From NCBI GenBank assembly GCA_963675135.1, contig OY776124.1:3579001-3643000 (forward strand): a DNA stretch of 64,000 nt, written 5' to 3'. A program made the position numbers and the translations under genes. The notes under the pieces are model-generated. The model had not been told where the DNA came from and made no database searches. It saw nothing but the letters and a program-made list of their open reading frames with translations. Below, piece by piece: positions 1 to 12,460 of this stretch; positions within the stretch are counted from its first letter, which is position 1; each line of letters starts with the position of its first letter. Source of the stretch: Galeopsis tetrahit. Taxonomy: Eukaryota > Streptophyta > Magnoliopsida > Lamiales > Lamiaceae.

Positions 1-312
1 AATACTTCATCATCGACGGTTTCACATGATAACCAAGGAGGTGGAAGTACACACCAATTTTGTTGTTTTTAAATTATTGAGGAGCTGTATCTACGAAGTG
101 ATTTTAGAGAGAATGATAATTTAGGGGTAGTGTATCTAGTAATCCCAATATATAAAACGAGTTATCTAATCAGAGTGGTGTATTTAACATCCCTACATGT
201 GCAAATAACCGTTGCCAAGATAAAGCCCATTATATAAATGTGCCATGAACAATTAAGCCCAATACATTACATCTTGCTTATTTTTTATTTTTAGCAGAAA
301 TTTATAAATAAA
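1..312. other. AT-rich flank with no recognisable gene
   Basis: AT-rich sequence upstream of the first transposon. I see no exon-like reading frame, RNA gene or repeat border here. The 9-bp target duplication of the adjacent MULE follows at 313-321. Confidence 0.5.
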
Positions 313-321
313 TAAAATTAA

Positions 322-1601
322 GGGTCTGACTATATGCACCTCCATTTCAGTTTGATGCACTCCCCCATCAATCCCCCGATTTATACACTCCCCAAATTTA
401 GGTCACACCCCCCTTAAAATGTCATAAATACCCCTCCTCTCATAACGTATATATTACTACACACACCCCACCCTTCCTCTTCTTCCTTCCCATTTCCCCC
501 AACCCACCTCCTCCTCCCCATTTCCTCACCAGTCGCCGACGACGCCCATCCCACCCCCCGTCGCCGCCGCCCACCCCCACCCACCCTCGCCGCCGCCCCC
601 TCCCCTCCCTTCCCACTCCCCCGTTGTAAAAAAAAAAAAAAAATTGAAGCTTCTGCGTTTGTCCCACCTCCCCCGTCCGGCGGACTCCCTCTCCTTCGAC
701 GCCGGCAGCCGCGCCCCCTCTTCCGACGGCCTCCCTCCCCCATCCACCCAACGTCGTGGCCGCCGCCGCCGCGGCACAGCTTTTTTTGTCTTTTTTTTTC
801 TGTGTTTTCTCTCTTCGGCCGTTCGGCGGCCTCGCTCGATTCCGGCAGTCTCAACCCGCCGCCCAGACGTCGCTGTCCGTCCTCCTGCCGCCGTCGTTGA
901 GGCTAACAGGTAGGGTTTTTTAATTTTTTTCTTTTCTGTTCTCACGGCCGCCATGGAGGCCGGCCACGCCCCTGTCCACCGTCTCACGGCCGCCTCCTTC
1001 TCCCCTTTTCCTCTCACTCACATCCGGCCGCTGCCGCCTGGTAAAATGCCGGCCGCCGTACTCCCAATTCCAATGTTAGGGTTTTCTGCAAAAATGCAGA
1101 AAACCCTAATTTTTTTAATTTTTTTTTTTCATTTTCGACTATATAATGTGGATTAAATACGCTCTCATCGGCAAATTGTTGTCGACGAGGGTGTATTTGA
1201 TCGACATTATGTAGTCGAAAATAATTTTTTTTTTTTTTTTAATAATTTTCGACCAACCAGTGTCGACCACATACACTCCCGTCGATAACTCGTTGTCGAC
1301 GGGAGTGTATGTGGTCGACACTGGTTGGTCGAAAATTAGTAAAAAAAAATTGTGATTTTTTTGAGTGTATGGTTGATTTCTGTATTTTTTTTTGAGCTTG
1401 ATGGTCGCCGGAAATGGTGTCGCCGGCGACCGGAAGTTGTGGGTTAGAAAAATGTGAAAGAAATGAAGGGGGGTGCATTCAGTAGGGGATAGTACTGTAT
1501 TTTTAATGAAGGGTATTTTGAGTTTTTTACCCTATTATTTTATTAAAAAACTGAAAGGGGGAGTGCATCAAACTGAAATGGAGGTGCATATAGTCAGACC
1601 C
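322..1601. mobile_element. Non-autonomous Mutator-like element with GC-rich interior
   Basis: The ends are inverted copies of about 46 bp, starting GGGTCTGACTATATGCACC at the left and ending in its complement at 1601. Both sides are flanked by the same 9-bp word TAAAATTAA (313-321 and 1602-1610), the duplication length typical of Mutator-like elements. The interior 470-1070 is GC- and pyrimidine-rich (Pro/Arg/Ser-rich in translation, no recognisable domain), which contrasts with the AT-rich flanks and suggests captured host sequence as in a Pack-MULE. No transposase is present. The right end lies only 41 bp upstream of the OSCP start codon, so the element forms most of that gene's proximal upstream region. 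Borders are clear; the origin of the captured part is unknown. Confidence 0.85.
1132..1335. repeat. Pair of 90-nt hairpins inside the MULE
   Basis: Two inverted repeats, each 90 nt long, lie side by side at 1132-1221 and 1246-1335, both starting TTTTCGAC and ending GTCGAAAA. The second has perfect 40-bp arms around a 10-nt loop. The first is a diverged version of the same design with several mismatches. A T-run of about 20 nt separates them. They could fold into long stems if transcribed, but no expression evidence is available here. Confidence 0.85.
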
Positions 1602-1642
1602 TAAAATTAAACGAACGAAAAATTCCCAAGAAATTTCGGAAA

Positions 1643-4277
1643 ATGGGAATGGCTGCGCGTTTGAGATCAGGGCTTCCTCTCCTCCGTCGTGCCGGCGCTG
1701 CCGAATCTCTCTCCTCCGCCGCCGCGGAGAAATCGGTTGCTTCCAGAGCCGCTCTCATCCCTGATTCCACCAATGGCGTGGTATGACGAATAAATGTTTA
1801 TTGATTTCATTTTGATGAAAGGAAATTGTTAATGCTTTTTTATCATTATTTCTTTTAAGCTAATGCTGATTAAGAAGAATAAATGATGTTGTAGCTGTAG
1901 TTCATCATTTTATATGTTTTTTTATCCTACTGTATTGGCTGATTATTGATGAATTGTGTAGTCTATACCATAAGCTTCCCTTTTGCTTTTCGTATGGAGA
2001 TTAAGGAATATAATATAAAATGTGTAGGAAGAAGAAATGGTAGAGAAAGATAGTGAATTTTGCAAGGTTATGACTGGAGGTTCGAAATAGATAAGTGGGA
2101 AGTTTATGATGGGACGGAGGGAGTATTTTTTCCTCGTTTGTTTTTGATGTTTGTTGCTTAACAGTCCCTCATTGTCTCATTGTTTGCAGTTCAGGAGGAG
2201 CTATGCTTCTGCTACACCTTCAAAAGAGCAGAAAGTAAAGGTAATAATTCTTCTTCAGTTACTTGGATATATAGTGACTGGAGCTAGGGGTTTTCGTAAC
2301 AAAGAAGGTTGTACTATAATGTGGGCATTTGGCTATAGTAGATTTCTGTTCATTGGGTTCATGATTGTGATCTTTGAGTTTCAAAATGGTGGGCTCAAGG
2401 CTAATGTGTGATATTGATGCTATTTGGTATTTTCTACTAGTAGCTTTCTCTGTTATAACTATAATTCTTCAGTGTAATATTGTATTCGCACGGAGTTCTT
2501 AGTTTCGTGTTTATTTGATAATCTATTGGTTGATCTTAGGTTCCCGTGACAATGTTTGGAGCTTCTGGAAACTATGCTTCGGCCTTGTACATCGCAGCAG
2601 TTAAAGTAAATGTGCTGGACAAAGTTGAATCTGAGCTTCTTGCCCTTGTTGAGGCGTCAACTTCAAAGAAAAGCCCTATGTTTTCGCTTTTCATGAAGGA
2701 TTTGTCTTTAACTGCAGACACCAGAGTGAAGGCAATAAATGATATTTGCACTGAAGCCAAATTTTCAGATATCACAAAGAACTTCTTGTGTAAGTGCTTT
2801 TAACTTCTGAATGAGTGGGTGCTATGTTATCACTAGTTTTTTGTTCTATATTCTACGTATCAGTCTATCAGAAAATGTCTGAATTTAAAACTAAGTCTTA
2901 TTTTGTTGGTTCATGTGTATGTGCGGTGCTTTCTAATTATCTAAAACCGCTGAGAATCTTTTGTTTGCAATAATGTTACATCTATACTTTAAACTTCAGA
3001 ACTTACCGACCTTGAGGATTCTTGTCGTATCTACTGCATAACAATGATGTCATCGAGTCTATTTGTTGTTTCTGAATTCCGTGCAATAGTTCAGTGCACT
3101 CTCGTATTATCCCTGCTTTCAGTATCTGTCTACTTAAATTACTATTGTTAAAGTTGTAATTAGGACATATCGCCACAATGGCCTCGGTGATCTAAACTAT
3201 CCTATTTAGTATTTGTTCAAGGGTTATGTAAAAAAAATAGCTTTTCAATTATAGAAAATTGCTCTTTTTTTCTGGTAGACTGGCCACATGAATCTCAAGT
3301 CCTGCTAATTTTCCTGGAGTTAAATAAGATAACTTTACGTTATACTTTTCATGACATTGACACATGTGGACGAATGTATTTCATTGAGTTATGCTAATTT
3401 TAGTTTCACTATCCCGAAGATTTCAGATGGACCAAAGTTTTTATAGTTTACACAATTACACTTACATTCTTCATTGTTGGCTTCCCATTTCCATGAAATT
3501 CTTTCCAAGTTTTTTTTTAATGTAATTTCCTGTTTTTTTTTTTTTTTAATGTTCTTCCCTGTTTCGGGAAACGATAGAATGGAATATGTACATGAGTCCA
3601 TCCATTGAATATCATTCTAGAATTGCATAATCGTAGGATGATTGTGGTGTCAAGCTGAAGCTGATGCTCGTATTCCTGTTTCTTGTTCGATTGTTGGAAT
3701 TTGGATATATTCATCTTACCCTCTATATAAACCTTGATGCATGTACCCATTATATTCCCTTACATTTGCTTGTATCAGCTGTTGTTGCGGAAAACGGAAG
3801 GTTGGGAAATCTAGAACGAATGGCCCAAAGATTCACAGAGCTAACTATGGCACATAGAGGGGAAGTAAAAGCTACAGTGACCACTGTGATTGTAAGCTCA
3901 TGTCTAGTTATTTGCATTTATCCTAAAACTGTCTCCAAATATATCTTCTGTTCTAACTTATATGCTCGTCCTCTGCAGCCTTTACCTCCCGCAGAGGAGA
4001 AGGAATTGAAAGAAACTTTACAAGGTATACTTGGACAAGGGAAGAAAGTTAAGGTTGATCAGAAGGTGAGTTATAATATTATTACATTCATAGCATTCTC
4101 TTCTGTTGGTGCAAATGCTAACATCCATCAAATTCCCTAAATCGACAGATTGATCCCAATATTCTTGGCGGGATTGTGGTGGAATTTGGACAAAAAGTTT
4201 TGGATATGTCTATACGAACCAGAGCTCTTCAGATGGAGCGATTTCTTCGCCAACCTACTAACTTTGACGCTGCATAA
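1643..4277 (+). CDS. ATP5: Mitochondrial ATP synthase subunit O (OSCP), six exons
   Basis: Encodes the oligomycin-sensitivity-conferring subunit, which ties the F1 head to the peripheral stalk of mitochondrial ATP synthase. My exon model is 1643-1780, 2190-2240, 2540-2789, 3779-3891, 3979-4065 and 4149-4277; all borders are GT..AG and phases agree, giving 255 aa, a normal length for plant OSCP. The first ~60 residues are rich in Ala, Arg and Ser with no acidic run, as expected of a mitochondrial presequence (MGMAARLRSGLPLLRRAGA). The mature part starts near VPVTMFGASGNYASALY, the conserved helical N-domain, and ends with the conserved GGIVVEFGQKVLDMSIRTR. A second Met lies two codons after the chosen start. 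The upstream region is occupied by a MULE ending at 1601. Intron 1 holds a Stowaway-like terminal motif near 2113-2127. No lesion is seen. Confidence 0.95.
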
Positions 4278-5298
4278 ATGGTGATTATATCGCGTTCCCT
4301 TTTCTCGATGTTTTGTCCTTGAGCATTGGAGGGTTAGTGTTGGTATCATCTTGTTTTTTTCTTGACATATTTTTTGGTGCATGAGAATTAGCATCACTCC
4401 CATTGATAAAAGTTGTTGATACATTCCAACACTCACATAAATCAACAAATTGCCATATAATTTTGAAATAATTAGTTTTATCAACCGAATTATGGCACGT
4501 TCGCAGTATTCACCGCATTATATACTCCGTTATACTAATACGAAGTTTGTTCTGCTTATGTATCGTCTTCATATTCATTATTGTGAAGTGTCTGTTGCAG
4601 GATTAGCAATAGCATTAACCATCCCGCCATAAACTCCCTACTTGCTTATTTTGGACGTCTCGTTACTTTCTATTTTCTTCATTTGCATTTTCTTTCTTTT
4701 ATCTTTTTATCTCTTATCTCTCTACCTGAACTATATACTACACGTTTAATACTACATTTCTTAATTTTCGTGCAAAAACCAAATGAAAAACTTATGGCAG
4801 GACGAAAGCAGTACACAGAAAGTGTGGTTAGAATTTCATATTCAATAAACATGATATTCAAACTGTACGAACTTGAGCATTTGGCATATTGTTAATGGCG
4901 GAAAAAACGTACTATTGAAGCAAGAAATGAATCCACCAGCAACTTCCCTTGATTTTCAAGTCTTTCCACTCATTGCATCCTTCTTTTAAATGAAACAATT
5001 TTGAGTCGAATTTTATCGTATTCAAAAAAGATGTCTAATCTGGTTCAAAATAATATTTTTATCAAATTCGTAAAAGTATACTTGACTGTCTGCATGTTAA
5101 ATGTCTGAAAGACACCATTTGCTATTAAAATTGACAAAAAATTTAAAAAGACATAAACTTATGCAGTCTTAGCACAAATTAAGACAGAGACATAATTTTT
5201 TGTGGATCGAAAGTGGGTTAAATGGTTCTTTCTAAAAAGTTTGAGTAAGACAAATCGAAAAACTTGTTCTCCGGTGTGTGTTACTGTAATAACAAATA
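4278..5298. other. Downstream flank of the OSCP gene
   Basis: AT-rich intergenic DNA with the presumed OSCP 3' UTR at its start. Short open frames here have no recognisable domain and look like chance. No RNA gene was found. Confidence 0.5.
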
Positions 5299-5605
5299 CT
5301 CCCACCGTTCCACTATAAGTTTTCCGTTTTTTAATTTTATTTTCTTTTCTGTCTGATGTCCCACAAAACTAAAAAAATCATTCTATTTTTGACATTATTT
5401 TCTCCCTTTCAATCACATCACTTGTACTATGTACTTTATCTATTATTTTATCATACTTCATCTTATGTTCATGTATTATTTTCAATCTTATCATTATATC
5501 ATTTGTACTATATCTATTATTTTATTATATTCCTTAATCAAAACATTCAAAAGAAAGAAAAAACTTACAAAAGAAAGAAAAAACTTATAGAGGAGACGGA
5601 GGGAG
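5299..5605. mobile_element. Stowaway-type MITE
   Basis: Inverted ends CTCCCACCGTTCCACTATAA and the matching TTATAGAGGAGACGGAGGGAG are flanked by TA on both sides (5297-5298, 5606-5607), the Tc1/mariner target duplication. About 307 bp, AT-rich interior, no coding capacity. Confidence 0.8.
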
Positions 5606-6477
5606 TATATGTTAATGAAACAACAAGTATGATGCACGATTTTTGTAAGAAGGTCCATCTGACCCGTAAATTTTTCTATTTCCAATTTTATATATTTTCA
5701 TATTTAAAGACTAGGCCTTTTTTTTTTTTTTTTCTTTTTCCACACCAAACAATAAAATTTAAATGCATTCACTAGTCATGAACAATAAATACTAGTCTTC
5801 TTTTTCTTTCTAAAACATCATTATAATTTATTGAATTTTATGAAAAAGAAATTTGCATCAATAATCAACAAATGGAAAGTACACCACTGACTTATTAGCA
5901 ATCCTGATTGGCTGACCTATGTGATAAACCCTCAACTTTAATGAAATATTGATTGACTTTAATGCATAATGGAATTGTCTTAAACTAATTATGAGATCGA
6001 TCACCTATAAATTGAAGTGAACGTGTAAAATTATGTTGCATAAACTTTGTATTTTTAATACTAATTTTATAAAAATTGATGCTATGTTAATTTACTTTGG
6101 TTCTTAAGAATCTGATTTTGAATTTTAAATTTCTGCACCGATTTTAATTAGTGATTTAAAAATTGATTTTAAAAAATCACTCATACAACACTTATTAGCA
6201 TATACTATCACAATTTCCAATACATTCCACTTTAATTCTAATATATTTCAATCATACTCAACAATATAATACAACCTCATTCATTCTTACATATTACATA
6301 TTGATTGGACACAAAATTGAATAAATCATCTCATACTTAAAAATTCAAAAGAAACACTCATATTCCTATATTTATCAGGATAAAAAAAAAACAAGATTTT
6401 AAAACTGATTTTCAAAAGTCACTTAAAACTCAAAGTAAACATAAAGGTAGAGAAATTGGTTAGAAGGAAAAATATTA

Positions 6478-6760
6478 CTCCATCCATCCCAATTTAGATT
6501 CATCACTTGATAAAAATGTACGTTCCAAATTAGATTCATTATTTCTTAATTTGACAATAAAACATTTTTTTTCTTACTTTAAACTAACATCCTTCAAACA
6601 TCTTAAAATTACACCACATTACATCACTTTATTACTCTCACAATATTTTATTATTCAAAAGACTTGTATATCTTCTACTTTAATTAATACAATAAGCAAC
6701 TATTGATTTTAAACTACGTGTATACAGAAAATGTTAGAAAGTAAATTGTGACGGTGGGAG
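6478..6760. mobile_element. Stowaway-type MITE
   Basis: Begins CTCCATCCATCCCAATTTAG and ends with a degenerate complement (GACGGTGGGAG), flanked by TA at 6476-6477 and 6761-6762. About 283 bp, non-coding. Confidence 0.65.
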
Positions 6761-6916
6761 TAATACATTTTCAATATACAAGTAATGTTTTTCATTATAT
6801 GAACTTACATCTTTTTATGATCCGCAAAATATAAAAAGACAATTTGAAATACTTTAATTTTTTATTTTCAAAATGTTGTAGTACGGAGTATCATTTACAC
6901 CATGACATATACTTAA

Positions 6917-6959
<43 letters not shown>

Positions 6960-7587
6960 TCTATCAACATCATTTATATATAAATGTATCCAATGATGTG
7001 GTAAATAAATTCTAGTACAAGACCAATATTAGTACAACTAATTTAATAATTCTAGCTGGCAGATTGATGTGTATATAAATCCACCAATACCATGCATCCA
7101 AATTAAGCAAAAAAAAGAGGATATACATAGATACATAATTGTCTGAAGTCTATTTGGCATTACAATTTTTTATTTTATAAGTATATATGTCTTAGTAGCC
7201 AAGGACAGTATGTGTCGTGGCAAAAGCGTATTGATGGAAGAGTAGGGTTTCAATACAGCTAGATTGATATATAATGTACATGTGTTGTTGCTATATTTGA
7301 TACACTCTTGAGTACCTTGACCGTTTTCTTATTATGCCTTTCCTTTCTTCAAACAACATTCATTTCCATACTGAAACATGTGCAGAAGTTGGAAATCGCT
7401 AATTAGACGATTTTTAATCGTTTAAATCGTTCAATTTTTTTTTATTTTTAAACCAAGAAATTATAGTATTATCATATGAAAGTATATATGATTTAAAAGT
7501 ATATATGAAATCAGACACAATTAATAGCAAAAAATCATCAATTTGTATCAGAAAGAAAAACAATCATAGAATATATATATCCCTATG

Positions 7588-7934
7588 GGGATAGAAGTCA
7601 ATTTAGTCCCATAATTTCTACTTTTTTTTAAATGGTCCAAAAAAGTTAAATTTATCAATTTACTCCAATTTTCTTCGCAATTTGTTATGTTTTGATCCAA
7701 AAATAGTTAAATGTAATTGCAAAAAAAAAAAAAAAGACTAAATTGGCACATTTAACTTTTTGGGACCAAAACAGAACCAATTACAAAAAAATATGACTAA
7801 ATTTGTACATTTAACTTTTTTTGGATCAAAACAGAACAAATTACAAAAAAATAGAACTAAATTGATGCATTTTACTTTTTTTAGGACTATTTAAAAAAGG
7901 TTGAAAGTTATTAGACTAAATTGACTTCTATCCC
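7588..7934. mobile_element. Small element with about 20-bp inverted ends, class uncertain
   Basis: The left end GGGATAGAAGTCAATTTAGT is repeated inverted at the right end. The interior contains about three diverged copies of a unit carrying AACAAATTACAAAAAAATA followed by an AAATTG motif. I could not find a convincing target-site duplication, so the superfamily is not assigned. Confidence 0.55.
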
Positions 7935-10914
7935 TGTCCCTTCGAATAAAGATGAAAATATATTAATGTATGTGCCATTGAGAATTTGGGTTAAAATTTG
8001 AAATAATCTCGAAAATGATGTGAGCGATGCGGTTCTTTACTATTCAAACTTTTTAATTTTAAATTTTTATTAATAAACTCAAAAAAAAAAAAAAAACTGT
8101 GCCCGGTTTGCAAGAAATTGGATCGGCCTGTGACCGTCTAGCCCGATTTTTGCATCAACGCCCATATGTCTCACTCAGCATGCAAATCTATACGTGTATA
8201 TGTATATTTCCGTGTTGATTGGTCGATCAGATTGAAAATTAGGTTTTCTTAGTATACAGTTATATCCTCGTAGCATGTCTGAGAAATAAAATTTCATGGG
8301 GGTCGATTATTAGGTAGTGAAAGGAACCCTTGTGTAAGTTTGTTTATAATTAAATATATATGGCACGAAGTCTACAAATGAAGCAATCAATCTTGATGAA
8401 TGATCATTCATATATCTTTATAAGAAGTAATTCTTACTCTATATATCCAACTTGAAGCATGTATACATACATACATATACATGCACTTTAATTAATAACT
8501 CCTACCTATTTTAATGCTACAATTAGCTTGCAATGGGAGCCAAAATTTTATTGCAAGATTTAAAATATGATAAATTAGGATAAAATAAAAGAAAATTGAT
8601 GACATTTAATGTCAGCAATTATGTGTCATTATAACTTCCTTAACTAAAAAAAATTTGACAGAAAATTGAGTTTTTTACAAGTCTTTAATAACCAGTCCTG
8701 TTATTAAAAGGATCTTTTCTTTGATTAAATAATCATTTTTTGCCTTTTTTTTTTTTTTTTAATATTGTTGGTCATTTCCAAATTTTGTGGGTAAGAATTC
8801 AACCCTTGTGGATGTAATATATATATATATATATGTAAAATAATATAAAGTTCAAAAAGTTAATTATTTCTCATTTCATATGTAAAGGTATCTGCCCTTA
8901 CCATAACTTTTAGATGATGTATCTATATATAGTATGGTATAATTAAACTTTAGGTTTATTTGATGAAAATAGTACGTATATATAAACTTTTGGTGTGGAT
9001 TAAGTAATTAATTGATGAAAATAGTATGTATAAACTTTAGGCAGATTAAGTAACTGTACGTTTGTTAATTAATTGATGAAAACAGTATATCATATAATTA
9101 CACACTTGGTGCCATGTGAGATCAGATTAACATTAGTATAAAGACAATATGATATTATAATTATAAAATATCATTATAAAATTGTCGATATATAATACAT
9201 CTTATTCATTAAAATTCATTAAGTTTTAACATATATAGTCCTTGCGTAAGGATGACAAGAAAATGCACGATTAAAATTTTATAAATTTCAGTCAAAATAA
9301 TTAATGCAGTTCGAAACTATAATACTAAATTAATTCCTTTTAGCAATTAAACAACTAATTATACATTTTAAAAATATACTTGAATTGTATGCACATGCAC
9401 TTGGTGAATACAAGATTAATTTTGTCACATAAAATGATTCCCACATTGTAAATTAATTAAGTGCAAAAAAATAATTTGGCAAACTTCCTTTTTTTTTTTT
9501 TCTTTTCAATTTATTGATGATTTTGAATTGTGAATGTAAATATGTTCGATTATGGTTTGTTGGTGAAGGTTTGATTAAAAAAAGCACACGAGTAACGACT
9601 TATATATTGTTGGTTGGGATACTTATAAACTTTTTCAAACCAACTTAATTAATATACTATAAATAAATTAATGGGACAGTTAATTTGCTTAAGAATCGCG
9701 TTATCTCAATCCGACAGAGATGCTTGCATTCTCATTCTCGTACTTCATGTAACAAAATCAAACATATATATATATATATATATATATAAAATAATATTTA
9801 TAAACATCTTAACTCTTACGTGAATATATATATATATACCACTAGAAACTTCAAGTGTGGGCCGATTTTCATTTTTATTTTTTATTTCTAATTTAAGTGA
9901 AACGATTAGTAGAAGATAGGAGGTTAATCTGACCTAAAATAAAATTTATACACATGACACGTAAAAACACGCTCGATTGTGTACAAATTAAATTATCGAA
10001 AAATACATTATTTGCGATTCGATCGATGTAGACCAGTTGAAATATTCAGACCTGACCATAATTAAATAACTCAACATATCTACTAAATAGAGCCTAAAAA
10101 GGAATGTACTCCTTCATCCAATTCGAAAACAAAACAAAAAGGTAAATTCGTGTATGCAATGAGATCCATACTATGCAATTGAATTCTAAATGATTTGGAT
10201 ATACTTTCAATTGTTTAATTGATTTTTTAACCTGTTATATTAGAGAAGTTAATATTGTGGCTTGTGACTCAAAAAAATATGGAGTCATTTGTATAAAACT
10301 AGCTTTTTTATTCAAACAACAATTTTTTTATCTCTAAAAAATAATGACATTTGTATACCTTATAATTAATTTTTTTTTAACAAATTATATATAGAGATGA
10401 TATGTACGTTATGATAAAGAAATAGACAGTTGTACTCTTAAGTAACTAAATCTAATTTGTAATGTTTTGATTTTTGTTACGGCAACTAATTAAAACTAAT
10501 TTGTAATTTTTTTAAAAAAATTTGACGGCAACTAAATCTAACGTGCAATTACAATATGTTATAGGAGTATCATATTATTGTATACTGAGAAAATTGAGAT
10601 GGGGTCGAAAGGTGGTCCGTCGCCATCACCTTCGTCTAATAAAATTTAGCCGTACAATTTTATTATTCTTACTTTTTTAGCTGTTCAATTTTATTATTGT
10701 AATTTCTCTTTCAAAAAATAATACTCTCACACTATTTTATCTACGTAGCCATGACTATTATAAAATATTTATTATTCTTTAACATTATACATGCATGTCA
10801 ATAATCTAGATAATAAAACATAAAATGGAATATACCATAAGTGATACAAGTGATTTGGGAGGTGAAACACACGTTAAAGTTGATTCAGGAGGTGAAACAC
10901 ACGATATCGATGAA

Positions 10915-11114
10915 CACTATAAGAAAATTGATTTTCAGTGCCAGGAATCATGTTAGTATTGTTTCTCTAACTAAAAGTCTTTAATTAATGACAAAAATTG
11001 ACTTTTAGTGTCAGATCCTGTCATTAATTCTCAATATCCTGTCACTAAAGACTTTTAGCTAGAGAAACAATAATGACATGATTCATGTCACTGAAAGTCA
11101 ATTTTTTTGTAGTG
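10915..11114. mobile_element. Small CACTA-type MITE, copy 1 of 3
   Basis: Starts CACTATAAGAAAATTGATTT and ends TTTTTTTGTAGTG, i.e. CACTA..TAGTG termini. Much of the 200-bp body is itself an inverted repeat (TTTAGTGTC and complements). Related copies lie at 61014-61197 and 63341-63520. Confidence 0.75.
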
Positions 11115-11521
11115 AAAATACAAAAAGTGGGACAAATGAATCGAACTAATGGTGACGATGAGTGTGATGGTTTAATTGTGGGACATTGTTTTAACAAAAA
11201 TATAATTAATTTAGAGTGGTTATATACATAATTAAAGATTAGTTGTTGTTAAGTAGTAACACAAAGAGGAGAGGGTGGAGTGGAAAACGGATTGGAGGGG
11301 GACCTTGTAAGAAAGTGATGTAAGGTCTTCTTGTCTTTGACTCTATTAATAATTTTCTTCACTCACAAGCTAATCATCATGTGTATATGAAAATATTACA
11401 ACATATTTTGCTTCCACTTCACATAATCCCCCCCTCTCTCTCTCATCACGTTCCTCTATTTATCTCCATTTTGATAGTCTCCATCAAGGCCAATTGGTAC
11501 AACAAGGTTTAACAAGAACAA

Positions 11522-12414
11522 ATGAGGAAACCGGGGGAGCAAATGGTGAGGGAAAAAGGCAACAATAGTATAAGTGTGAAGCTTAGGAAGGGACTTTGGT
11601 CGCCGGAGGAAGACGAAAAATTGATGAATTATATGTTGAGGAACGGGCAAGGGTGTTGGAGCGACATTGCTAGAAATGCCGGCCTTCAGAGGTGTGGCAA
11701 GAGTTGTCGACTACGTTGGATCAACTATCTTCGCCCTGACCTAAAACGGGGCGCCTTTTCGCCCCACGAGGAACAACTTATCGTCCATTTGCATTCCGTT
11801 CTTGGTAACAGGTAAATTAAAATTCTTCCCTTGTTACAAAACTTTATTAATTTTCCATATCTTTTTCAAGCCATTCTGCAATATATATTGTATAATATTA
11901 TTGGCCAATTTACTGCAATGGTATGAGTAAAACAATTCCAGATCTCCCTGAATTCAATTTTATTTACAATCTAAACTTTGAAAATTTAATTTGTGATAAA
12001 GCAGCTTTTATATAATTTTAATTATGAATTGGTTGAAATTAATCATATATATTATTTTAAAATGTATTAAATAAAACAGGCATATATATACAACATTTAC
12101 CAGAATACTAATTGACCTACCAATAGGAAAATGACCTACTATATATGTGGTACGTACCGGAATACTTAATTATATATAGTTAATTTGATTGAATGAAATA
12201 ACTAAATTGACCTACTAATTAATAGGAAATGGACTAATTATTATATATGTTATGTATTATGAATTTATATTAATATGCACATTTTCTTATTTTTTTTCTT
12301 TGGTGTCATGATTAATCACAAAGACTATTGGTTTAATTCCCATCATGGGAAACCCATATATTTATATACACATAACTTGCATTCAACGTTAAATTAAACC
12401 ACATGCATATAGCA

Positions 12415-12460
<46 letters not shown>

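Larger units (their letters stand above)
5608..11521. other. Long intergenic region between OSCP and MYB genes
   Basis: About 5.9 kb of AT-rich DNA without a recognisable gene. It holds the separately listed MITEs (6478-6760, 7588-7934, 10915-11114), (AT)n microsatellites at about 6917-6956, 8818-8834 and 9766-9788, and a short direct repeat with the word GGAGGTGAAACACACG near 10858-10905. The last few hundred bases, with CT-rich stretches near 11430-11460, should contain the MYB promoter and 5' UTR, but I cannot place a TATA box with confidence. Confidence 0.5.

Noticed and set aside
414..1017. Several overlapping open frames on both strands, Arg/Gly- or Pro-rich
   Set aside because: They come from GC-rich low-complexity DNA inside a MULE; no domain, no splice support.
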